Part shown: positions 1 through 5,954 of the stretch, piece after piece
How positions within the stretch are numbered: the first letter of the stretch is position 1
Layout of the letters: each line of letters begins with the position of its first letter
NCBI GenBank assembly: GCA_002360555.1
Contig: DEQS01000051.1
Location: forward strand, 1-6,160
DNA from: Chloracidobacterium sp. UBA3360
Lineage (GTDB): Bacteria; Acidobacteriota; Blastocatellia; Pyrinomonadales; Pyrinomonadaceae
DNA length: 6,160 nt
Direction of reading: 5' to 3'
Translations under genes and position numbers: made by a program
The notes under the pieces: model-generated
What the model was told of the DNA's origin: nothing
The model's input: the letters and a program-made list of their open reading frames with translations, nothing else
Databases searched by the model: none

Positions 1-25
1 TCTGGATATCCAGACAGCCTTTTTT
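1..25 (+). terminator. probable right part of an intrinsic terminator cut by the window edge
   Basis: Bases 1-14 (TCTGGATATCCAGA) form a perfect palindrome that can fold as a 5-bp stem with an ATAT loop. They are followed by CAGCC and six T residues (20-25). If the five bases just before the window are GGCTG, the stem becomes ten perfect base pairs directly abutting the T run, a textbook rho-independent terminator for an upstream plus-strand gene. The palindrome and T run are seen; the missing left arm is inferred. Confidence 0.45.
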
Positions 26-41
26 GTTTCTCCACGCGTTT

Positions 42-79
42 CTTGGTCCGGTCCGGACCAGGTGGACCAAGGTGGACCA
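42..79. repeat. cluster of GGACC/GGTCC direct and inverted repeats
   Basis: Five copies of GGACC or its complement GGTCC lie within 36 bp. GGTCC occurs at 45-49 and 50-54; GGACCA occurs at 55-60, 64-69 and 74-79. The nine-base unit GGTGGACCA repeats exactly at 61-69 and 71-79, a 10-bp (one helical turn) offset. CTTGGTCC (42-49) pairs with GGACCAAG (64-71) as an 8-bp stem, and GGTCCGGACC (50-59) in its loop is itself palindromic. The cluster lies just upstream of the promoter candidate for the small lipoprotein gene, so an operator is possible. No known regulator site is recognised. Confidence 0.55.
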
Positions 80-82
80 GAA

Positions 83-111
83 TTGGTGCAAGAATATTAG
101 CGGCCTATGGT
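83..111 (+). promoter_or_regulatory. weak sigma70-like promoter candidate for the small lipoprotein gene
   Basis: TTGGTG (83-88) and TATGGT (106-111) are separated by exactly 17 bp. Each box is only a partial match to TTGACA/TATAAT, so this could be chance. A start site near 118 would leave almost no leader for the ATG at 124 but about 68 nt for the GTG at 187. Confidence 0.25.
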
Positions 112-123
112 ATCATCCCCAAA

Positions 124-615
124 ATGGAGAAATATCGCAGAATCACGCGCCTTACCCCCGTTTTTCGGCCCACCTTTTTATGCTTTGTGAATAAAAATGG
201 GTTCTTCGCTGGGATTGCATTGGCGTTACTAGCCTTTGTAGCGATTGGCTGCAATGCAGTTACTGATGGAAAACCGGCGGCCGAAACCGCGATCGGTAAG
301 TTTCACGCGATGCTGGATGATGAGCGGTATGCGGATATTTACGGCGGCCTCGATCCCGAATTCAAAAATGTAACCACTGAGCAGGAGATGACCGAGATAC
401 TTCAGGCTGTTCACATCAAGCTCGGTAAGGTAAAGTCGACGACGACACAAACGTGGCGAGCCAACACATTTAATTTGACCACGAGTATCGTCATGTTACA
501 GAATACGGAGTTTGAGCACGGTAAAGGGGTTGAGACCTTCACGTTTTTTTTCGCGGATAAAAAGGTCTCGTTGGCAGGTTACAATATCAATTCAAAAGAA
601 CTCATCACGAAATGA
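124..615 (+). CDS. probable lipoprotein, DUF4019-like
   Basis: Small exported protein of unknown function. From the ATG at 124 it is 163 residues. A hydrophobic stretch at about residues 27-42 ends in AIGC, with Cys43 as a plausible lipidated cysteine. The mature part is an alpha/beta-looking domain of about 120 residues with acidic helices and the pattern FKNVTTEQEM...LGKVKS near residues 80-105. This resembles DUF4019 or related NTF2/cystatin-like lipoproteins; I recognise the pattern but could not search it. Start choice is uncertain. The reading frame stays open upstream to a TTG at 43. The GTG at 187 would give 142 residues beginning MNKNGFFAG, with a compact 21-residue lipoprotein signal, which is more typical than a 42-residue leader. 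No clear Shine-Dalgarno precedes either start. The gene stands alone, converging on the FG-GAP gene across a shared terminator. Membrane attachment and role are inferred. Confidence 0.75.
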   Translation: MEKYRRITRLTPVFRPTFLCFVNKNGFFAGIALALLAFVAIGCNAVTDGKPAAETAIGKFHAMLDDERYADIYGGLDPEFKNVTTEQEMTEILQAVHIKLGKVKSTTTQTWRANTFNLTTSIVMLQNTEFEHGKGVETFTFFFADKKVSLAGYNINSKELITK

Positions 616-670
616 TACCAAGAATCACTCGGGAGAAGTCGGGTTAAAGCAAGTTGAACGGATAACGGAT

Positions 671-710
671 AAAAAGCAAAGGCTTCGCGTGTCGCGAAGC
701 CTTCCGTTTT
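671..710. terminator. bidirectional intrinsic terminator between convergent genes
   Basis: AAGGCTTCGCG (679-689) and CGCGAAGCCTT (693-703) form a perfect 11-bp stem with a three-base TGT loop. On the plus strand it is followed by CCGTTTT (704-710). On the minus strand it is followed by TGC and five T residues (complement of 671-675). It starts five bases past the stop codon of the minus-strand FG-GAP gene and 63 bases past the stop of the plus-strand lipoprotein gene, so it can serve both. The T tract is better on the minus-strand side. Confidence 0.85.
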
Positions 711-2151
711 ACTGAGCGATGTAGCCGGTAGCGATGGGGACGTCGCGGTTTAGGCCGAGGTTTAGGGTGTATAGTGTTGCGTCGGTGCTCTTTTTGATCC
801 GCCACGTGCCCGCTGCGGCTGAGATCGGCGGGCTATAGACGGCTACATCTGTTTTGCCGTCGCCATCGTAATCAGCAGGTGCCGGGATGTCGTTGACAGA
901 GCCGAGCGTGACGGTGGTATTGCCGTCGGTCGAGCGGTTAAGCCCCCAGGTGCCGGTCGTTTTCGTAAACACAGCGATATCGGTCAGGCCGTCGCCGTCG
1001 TAGTCGCCTTGGACGGGACGGTCGGTGCTTGCACCGTACACCAACGAGGTCGAGCCAAGCGTCGAGCGCGTTATGTACCAAGTGGCATTTGACGGACGAA
1101 ATACAGCGATGTCGGTCTTGCCGTCGCCGTCATAGTCGCCCTGTGCCGGTTTATCGCCCGTCTGCCCGAGCGTGAGCGTCGCAGATCCTGCGGTTGACTG
1201 GATAAGGAGCCACTGTCCGGTAGAGGCACGAAAAACGGCGCAGTCAGTCTTGCCGTCGCCGTCGTAGTCACCGGGCACAGGGACATCTTCCGCAACACCT
1301 AGCAAAACCTCTTGATAGCCATCGGTGCTTCGCTGGATGCGAAACTTACCGCCGCGAAACACCGCATTGTCCGTCTTGCCGTCGCCGTCGTAATCGCCCG
1401 GAGCGATGCGGTCTCCGCGTCCGCCAAACGTGGTATTGAGCGTGGCATTGGTCTGAATATTTTGACTAAACCACTTGCTTCGACCCGGCCGGAAAAAAGC
1501 GACATCGCTTGCCAGATCGCCGTCAAAATTTGAAAGAGCCGAGCCGGCTAGTGTCGACGACGATGTCGTGTATATATAATCGCCCCCCGAATTGCCGTTG
1601 CTGTTAGCTCCATTACCGGCGGCATAAAAATCGATCTTACCGATCTTTTGTGCCGGTGCCGTCCACGTAAAGCTCCATGTGTTTGAACCGAAACCTTTTG
1701 GGATGGTCCCAGTCGAGGTGTGAAAAATATACTGACGCCAGAGATTATTTGGCCCGACGGGGCCCTCGTCAAACTGGGTACGGGTCGCATTTGTCACCGC
1801 CAGCGTGCCTGCCTGCGTCCCAAGCCTATTGATCGCCGTCACCTCAAAACCATATAGGATCGCATCTTCTTGCGATACCTTGACCGAAACGGTGTACTGC
1901 TGGCCGGGCTTGTAGTCATGCGGAATGCCCAGGATCTCGACCGTCCCTGAGCCGCTGTTGACCGGAAATGAACCATGACAATCGGTACAGCTATTCTCGA
2001 CCGGGGCACCCGTGTAACCAAACGGCGGACCGCTGGAAAACGCCGCTGCCTTATCGGTGCCGTTCCAATACAAAGCGGACAAAACCACCACGGAAACGAT
2101 CGCGATAACGGCTAGTTTTATGGCGGCCAAACCCCTATTTTGAGATCTCAT
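709..2151 (-). CDS. membrane-anchored FG-GAP/VCBS repeat protein with a CxxCH motif
   Basis: Envelope protein of 480 residues with no known enzymatic role. Residues 11-28 are a hydrophobic anchor or signal peptide after a basic N-terminus (R2, R6, K12); AAAF at 35-38 could be a cleavage region. Residues about 45-65 hold the TGAP...CTDCHG signature of choice-of-anchor-V/reeler-like proteins, with Cys55, Cys58 and His59 forming a c-type haem-attachment CxxCH. A beta-rich domain runs to about residue 200. From residue 208 there are six FG-GAP/VCBS units. The first is degenerate (NFDGD, 208-212). Then come Asp-rich calcium loops of the form DYDGDGxTD at 253, 295, 339, 383 and 427, a period of 42-44 residues, each followed by AVF or AVY. 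Six blades of a beta-propeller are likely. The ATG is supported by GGAG nine bases upstream. Haem binding and calcium binding are inferred from motifs; the partner or ligand is unknown. It lies downstream of, and co-directional with, the M36 protease gene. Confidence 0.9.
   Translation of the reverse strand: MRSQNRGLAAIKLAVIAIVSVVVLSALYWNGTDKAAAFSSGPPFGYTGAPVENSCTDCHGSFPVNSGSGTVEILGIPHDYKPGQQYTVSVKVSQEDAILYGFEVTAINRLGTQAGTLAVTNATRTQFDEGPVGPNNLWRQYIFHTSTGTIPKGFGSNTWSFTWTAPAQKIGKIDFYAAGNGANSNGNSGGDYIYTTSSSTLAGSALSNFDGDLASDVAFFRPGRSKWFSQNIQTNATLNTTFGGRGDRIAPGDYDGDGKTDNAVFRGGKFRIQRSTDGYQEVLLGVAEDVPVPGDYDGDGKTDCAVFRASTGQWLLIQSTAGSATLTLGQTGDKPAQGDYDGDGKTDIAVFRPSNATWYITRSTLGSTSLVYGASTDRPVQGDYDGDGLTDIAVFTKTTGTWGLNRSTDGNTTVTLGSVNDIPAPADYDGDGKTDVAVYSPPISAAAGTWRIKKSTDATLYTLNLGLNRDVPIATGYIAQ
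847..1395 (-). repeat. in-gene tandem repeat coding for FG-GAP calcium loops
   Basis: Five near-identical 27-base segments coding for DYDGDGxTD lie at 1369-1395, 1243-1269, 1111-1137, 979-1005 and 847-873. They are spaced 126, 132, 132 and 132 bp. On the plus strand each reads close to GTCTTGCCGTCGCCGTCGTA. The segments between them diverge much more, so the similarity is concentrated in the calcium-loop codons. The array could support recombination that changes blade number. Confidence 0.85.
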
Positions 2152-2160
2152 TTAATAAAA

Positions 2161-2167
2161 CTCCGGA
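2161..2167 (-). promoter_or_regulatory. ribosome binding site of the FG-GAP gene
   Basis: On the minus strand TCCGGAG ends nine bases before the ATG at 2151, with an A/T-rich spacer (TTTTATTAA). This supports the annotated start. Confidence 0.75.
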
Positions 2168-2238
2168 AAAATCCAACAGGTAACTTACTAATTTGACGGA
2201 TATTCACGCCTAAAGGTCTGCAAAACTTGTCTCGTAAA

Positions 2239-2268
2239 AGAATAGTTGTCAACGAAATACCAAGTCAA
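2239..2268 (-). promoter_or_regulatory. sigma70-like promoter candidate for the FG-GAP gene
   Basis: On the minus strand TTGACT (complement of 2263-2268) and TATTCT (complement of 2239-2244) are 18 bp apart. A second -35-like TTGACA (2247-2252) lies inside the spacer, but no good -10 follows it at 17 bp. The region between the two minus-strand genes (2152-2294) shows no hairpin with a T run, so read-through from the protease gene is also possible. Confidence 0.4.
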
Positions 2269-2294
2269 CCATATTCTTCGAGTGACAACTTAGG

Positions 2295-5200
2295 CTACTC
2301 AGGCTGAAAATCGAGGCCGGCGATGTTGTCATTTAACTGAACAACACGCGGCGAATAATTAGATCGACGCGACATGATACTAACTACATACGTCTGGCCG
2401 GGGGCGACATCGGTAAATTGGTAAAAGCCAAAGGCTCCGGTAACTGCAGTCCGCATCACGCCGTTTTGGTCGGCCAATCTAACTACCGCACCGCGAAGAC
2501 CTCGGCCCCCGCTCGCGAAAACACGCCCGGAAACGCTAACGCCTGCAGCGGTAACGATACATTGTGAGTTGCCGTTAAACTGGACGGTGTCCACATTCCA
2601 ACCGCCGCCGACGGGAGCGACGCTCGAGTCAAAGCCAAACGTCCAGCGAAGCTGTACATTCTGACCGACGGCCGCGGACGGCATTCGAACAACCGTCGTC
2701 ACATAACCGCCGGAGTCGCCCGACCATGCGAAACGTTCGCCAAGTGTGTTGGTGCTGGTCGCTGGCAGTATGGAGTTGTATCCGTTTTGGATAAATGTGC
2801 CGCCCGCCGTCACGATATCCTGAAACGCTCCGCCGGAAACGCTCGGGATGCTGATATCCAAAACGCCGCCGTCAAAACCGGGCTCGCTGTTGTAGCGGTG
2901 CCGAAATGTCAGCGTTGCCGCCGGTACCGTCACCGCGATCGCGGGTGATGTCAACGTGGTGAGACCTCCGGTCGAAGCAATGTCAGCTGCGAACATTGAA
3001 TTAGGTGCAGTATCAGCGCTAACAAGCGTTGAGACCCACGGCTGTGTCGAGGCACCAGCCGATGTCACGACCCAGCCGGCCGGGACCGTCGGGGCAGTTA
3101 CAGCGTCAAAATTTTGGACAAATGTCGTAACCGGCGTGCCCACCGGTATCGTCCGCGTAAAGCTGGTCCCACCGAGGCTGCTGTTGACGTTGAGCGTTAT
3201 CGTGACAACACTGCCGCAAGGCGTGCCTGCCGGGACTGTAAAGTTTATCGTTTGGCTGCCCGTCGAACCGCTGTTGATAGTCCCGTAATTTGCCGAGTTG
3301 CCGCCGACGATCTGTAATGTCGTGGTATTGGCGACGATGCCGGTCGAATTTGTCAGCGGTATCGTTAGGGCGACAGTTTCGCCGGGATCGGCGATACCGT
3401 TGTTATTCCCGCCTGCGTCGGACAGCGTCAGATTAGGATTTTGGAAAAGGTTTGGCAGGTCAAATGCTTCGGTGACGCGTACCGTTCCCAACCCGCCCGT
3501 ACTCGCGCCGCCGACCTTTTGGATACTGGCACTCGCACCAAAACCGCGTAGCGCGAATCCGGCCCACATGTCCGCGACGTCAGCTGGTGTGCCGCTTGCT
3601 AAGCCTGCGGCGATCATCGCGTCGCGTTCTGAGATCGGTGTTGGGTTTAGCGGAGCTAGCTTCATGCCGTCGGTCACAAATTGCAGCACGCGTCGATTGC
3701 CGACCGCCCATGTCAGGCGGTTGATCATCCGAGCCCTGATCTCCCACAGAGCGATGCTCCAGACCTCGCCGATATTGTGAACCTGGTCGGCAGTGTTGTT
3801 AAATCGCGGGCCAAAAGCGCCGTCGGAAAGATCGATCTTGGTCGCGTCGATGTCTTGAAACGTCAGCGGATTGTGCGGCCGGTTTAACGCGCCGCCGGTA
3901 AACGCCATCACTGCTTTTGGAAAACGGCGTATGCCGTAGTAGTTATTATTGCCGCCAGGTGCCGTAAAAGTGTCGTAAGCACCTAGCGCATAGACCCCGT
4001 TTATCGGGTCGCTCGGTTCGCTCAGCAGACAGTGGGCGTAAAAATCCGACCAGCCTTCGCCCATGCCGCGTGCGAGATCTAGTTGGAGTCCTGATGCATT
4101 TCCGTGCAACCGATTTGAAAGGCCGTGAGTTGCCTCATGGATGACAACCTCGGCGTCCAGATTGCCGTCAAGATCGGGCGTCGGGGTTACCCACAGATAC
4201 ATCTGCATCCTGCCGCGTCCGCCATCTGCCGGAGTATTAAAGTTTGCGTTGTTCGCACCTGAGCAATCCTGACCCTCGGCAGTGATCCTATCATTGCCGA
4301 CGCCCTGACCGGTAAAGTTGGTATTCTGAAAATTCCTTGCCGCTTCGGTAAACCCGAGCATGTAAGTCTCGTCGTGATACCAGTTAGCAATGTAGAAAAG
4401 CTGTGTAACGGATGCTCGCTGATAATCGACCATGCCATGCGGCTGGGTTATCGAGGCGCAGTATGGAGTATTGGATCCAACAGTCGGCTCTCCCGCCGGA
4501 ACCGGAGAGTCACCGGTATTTGTGTTTGGGTTGAACGGGTTGATCGGAAAATCAAACGTGCGAGCCGCACCGGTGACGCGACCGTTGGTCGTGTCGACGC
4601 CGTTTGTCGTATCGCGATCAAGCCCCGCCTCGACGTTGTTGCCGTCGGTCTCGTTGCCGCCATCCGTGATCCAACCGAGATTGTTAAATGTATATGGAGC
4701 CTCGTTGCCGATACGCGTTATCGAGGTGCGGGCGATACCGGCTCCTTGCGTGCCGTCCGGTGAGATGGGGCCGGGTGAACGCGGAAACGGGCTGTCGGCG
4801 ACGTTGATCATCGCGTTGGAGTTGGCGTACACGTTGTACGTTGCAGATTGAGTTTGGTCCTCGCCAATATTTTTGCGCCAGAGCATTGTTCCGGTGTGAG
4901 CATCGACGATGACGTAATATGCATTGACAGGCTGCCAGATCAAGACACGCCAGGCCGGAACGGCAACGCCGGGTTCGGTCGGAAAATACATTTTCTCGGC
5001 TGTCGAGGCAAAATCACCGCTGCCAAAAACGGCTTTGATATCTGTTGAGGCCTTTTCGTTTAGCCGCACACGTTTCATCGTGTTTTCGGCATTAATGCGG
5101 CGATAAGCGTGCGAAACAGCGGAATAAGGATCGCCAAAATCTTTTGAGATCGAGTAATAATCTAAGCCGGGAGCAAAATTATTGACTACGCGGAAAAGCT

Positions 5201-5798
5201 CGCCCCGCTTTGTAAACCCGGCTTTGACCTCGCCGCGAAAAACCGGAATTCCGTTGATCTCTTGATTTAGTTCTACAAACGACAGATTGCCGTCGGGATT
5301 TGTGTAATCTGCCGCGACCTTTAGCTGGCTGATCTGTTCACTACCAGCTCCGACGAGGTCTTTATTTTCGTTTAGAAAATTGAGCAGAATGTCCGAGCGT
5401 TTTTGGTCCGAGCGGTCGGTAAATACAGCCTTGCCCTGCTGGACATCGGGTGCGATGATCTCTGGTATCCGGATGTCGTCGTTATATTCAACCTTGAGCG
5501 TTGGAACGCGTCTTTTTAGTTCATTCTCCCCGCGTACGAACGCGTCGCGGGTATCTGCAACCGCGACCGCATCTTTGCCCATTGCCGAGCGGTAGCTCGC
5601 GATCGTGTCGAAAGCCGCTTTGTCCGTCCGGATGTCGTAATTTTCGAGCCCTTTCTCATGGCTTTCCGTTTTTTGAAACAGGCCTTTTGCCGCATTTGTC
5701 CTTAGTTGAAATGGCAATGCAAAGATCGCAGTAATGATCGCCAAGACAAAAAGGGCAAGAAACGCACTGCGGCCAGACTCGAAGTTAAAAAAGCGCAT
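2295..5798 (-). CDS. secreted M36 (fungalysin) zinc metalloprotease, multidomain
   Basis: Predicted secreted endopeptidase of 1167 residues. Residues 11-30 form the signal peptide or anchor. The propeptide covers about 100-310: an FTP-type segment (ELNQEINGIPVFRGEV, about 176-191), then a PepSY-like part ending YYVIVDAHTGTMLWRKN. In M36/M4 enzymes this prodomain keeps the protease inactive and helps folding. The catalytic domain runs from about 320 to 756. It contains HEATH (His554, Glu555, His558), the third zinc ligand Glu581 in GMGEGWSDF, and DQVHNIGEVW (Asp671, His674), where family members place catalytic-site residues. No key residue is missing. C-terminal accessory regions follow: a beta domain opening with a calcium-loop-like DAGGNNNGIADPGE (about 785-888), a jelly-roll/cleaved-adhesin-like domain (about 891-1082), and a carboxypeptidase-regulatory-like beta domain (about 1086-1167). 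These probably bind substrate or surface. The ATG is supported by GGGGAG nine bases upstream and by a strong promoter candidate. The frame is intact. Family assignment is firm; substrate is unknown. Confidence 0.95.
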   Translation of the reverse strand: MRFFNFESGRSAFLALFVLAIITAIFALPFQLRTNAAKGLFQKTESHEKGLENYDIRTDKAAFDTIASYRSAMGKDAVAVADTRDAFVRGENELKRRVPTLKVEYNDDIRIPEIIAPDVQQGKAVFTDRSDQKRSDILLNFLNENKDLVGAGSEQISQLKVAADYTNPDGNLSFVELNQEINGIPVFRGEVKAGFTKRGELFRVVNNFAPGLDYYSISKDFGDPYSAVSHAYRRINAENTMKRVRLNEKASTDIKAVFGSGDFASTAEKMYFPTEPGVAVPAWRVLIWQPVNAYYVIVDAHTGTMLWRKNIGEDQTQSATYNVYANSNAMINVADSPFPRSPGPISPDGTQGAGIARTSITRIGNEAPYTFNNLGWITDGGNETDGNNVEAGLDRDTTNGVDTTNGRVTGAARTFDFPINPFNPNTNTGDSPVPAGEPTVGSNTPYCASITQPHGMVDYQRASVTQLFYIANWYHDETYMLGFTEAARNFQNTNFTGQGVGNDRITAEGQDCSGANNANFNTPADGGRGRMQMYLWVTPTPDLDGNLDAEVVIHEATHGLSNRLHGNASGLQLDLARGMGEGWSDFYAHCLLSEPSDPINGVYALGAYDTFTAPGGNNNYYGIRRFPKAVMAFTGGALNRPHNPLTFQDIDATKIDLSDGAFGPRFNNTADQVHNIGEVWSIALWEIRARMINRLTWAVGNRRVLQFVTDGMKLAPLNPTPISERDAMIAAGLASGTPADVADMWAGFALRGFGASASIQKVGGASTGGLGTVRVTEAFDLPNLFQNPNLTLSDAGGNNNGIADPGETVALTIPLTNSTGIVANTTTLQIVGGNSANYGTINSGSTGSQTINFTVPAGTPCGSVVTITLNVNSSLGGTSFTRTIPVGTPVTTFVQNFDAVTAPTVPAGWVVTSAGASTQPWVSTLVSADTAPNSMFAADIASTGGLTTLTSPAIAVTVPAATLTFRHRYNSEPGFDGGVLDISIPSVSGGAFQDIVTAGGTFIQNGYNSILPATSTNTLGERFAWSGDSGGYVTTVVRMPSAAVGQNVQLRWTFGFDSSVAPVGGGWNVDTVQFNGNSQCIVTAAGVSVSGRVFASGGRGLRGAVVRLADQNGVMRTAVTGAFGFYQFTDVAPGQTYVVSIMSRRSNYSPRVVQLNDNIAGLDFQPE
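4125..4139 (-). other. codons of the HEATH zinc-binding motif
   Basis: These codons encode His554-Glu555-Ala-Thr-His558, the two histidine zinc ligands and the general-base glutamate of the M36 protease. The third ligand, Glu581, is encoded at 4056-4058, 23 residues after the second histidine, as expected for the HExxH...E clan. Confidence 0.9.
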
Positions 5799-5807
5799 TC
5801 AGACAGA

Positions 5808-5813
5808 CTCCCC
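5808..5813 (-). promoter_or_regulatory. ribosome binding site of the M36 protease gene
   Basis: GGGGAG on the minus strand sits nine bases ahead of the ATG at 5798, a strong Shine-Dalgarno that fixes the start. Confidence 0.85.
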
Positions 5814-5817
5814 GATA

Positions 5818-5841
5818 TTTGATAGCATTAGGATTATCAAA
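5818..5841 (-). repeat. inverted repeat in the leader of the protease gene
   Basis: TTTGATA (5818-5824) and TATCAAA (5835-5841) are perfect 7-bp inverted arms around a 10-base spacer, four bases upstream of the GGGGAG ribosome binding site. It lies within the inferred transcript, so it could be an A/U-rich mRNA hairpin or a protein-binding site. The spacing does not match the FNR (TTGAT-N4-ATCAA) or CRP consensus. Chance is possible in A/T-rich DNA. Confidence 0.4.
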
Positions 5842-5906
5842 ACTGCGGCTGGGTTGGTCGATGGAGGGCACAACTCCCGGATGGCAGTAAGTTTTGGTAA
5901 TTGATG

Positions 5907-5935
5907 ATTATCACCTAAAAGCGGCCTAAAGTCAA
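5907..5935 (-). promoter_or_regulatory. strong sigma70-like promoter for the M36 protease gene
   Basis: On the minus strand TTGACT (complement of 5930-5935) and GATAAT (complement of 5907-5912) are exactly 17 bp apart, each matching five of six consensus bases. The predicted transcription start is near 5900, giving a leader of about 100 nt before the ATG. The -35 box lies only about 20 bp from the start codon of the divergent helicase gene. A factor bound here could affect both genes. Confidence 0.65.
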
Positions 5936-5954
5936 TAAATACAGGCATTATACG

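Noticed and set aside
679..703. The perfect hairpin as a REP-like mobile palindrome or small RNA.
   Set aside because: Its position just after a stop codon, its short loop and the T runs on both strands explain it fully as a shared terminator; only one copy is in the window.
512..715. A 67-codon plus-strand frame overlapping the end of the lipoprotein gene.
   Set aside because: It runs through the terminator hairpin, is basic and low in complexity, and is a frame shadow of the lipoprotein.
1071..1526. Two consecutive minus-strand 75-codon frames sharing a TATARPT-type motif.
   Set aside because: They are the shifted frame of the FG-GAP repeats; the shared motif is the GDYDGDGKTD DNA read out of frame.
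2956..3780. Overlapping plus-strand frames of 67-160 codons opposite the protease gene.
   Set aside because: They are antisense to an intact M36 coding frame with clear family motifs, have low-complexity composition and lack ribosome binding sites.
4374..4851. Plus-strand frames of 129 and 139 codons antisense to the protease catalytic domain.
   Set aside because: The minus-strand frame here encodes conserved peptidase sequence; the antisense frames show no recognisable domain.
5818..5841. The TTTGATA/TATCAAA inverted repeat as an FNR or CRP box.
   Set aside because: The half-sites are too far apart for FNR, and the TGTGA/TCACA arms of CRP are absent.
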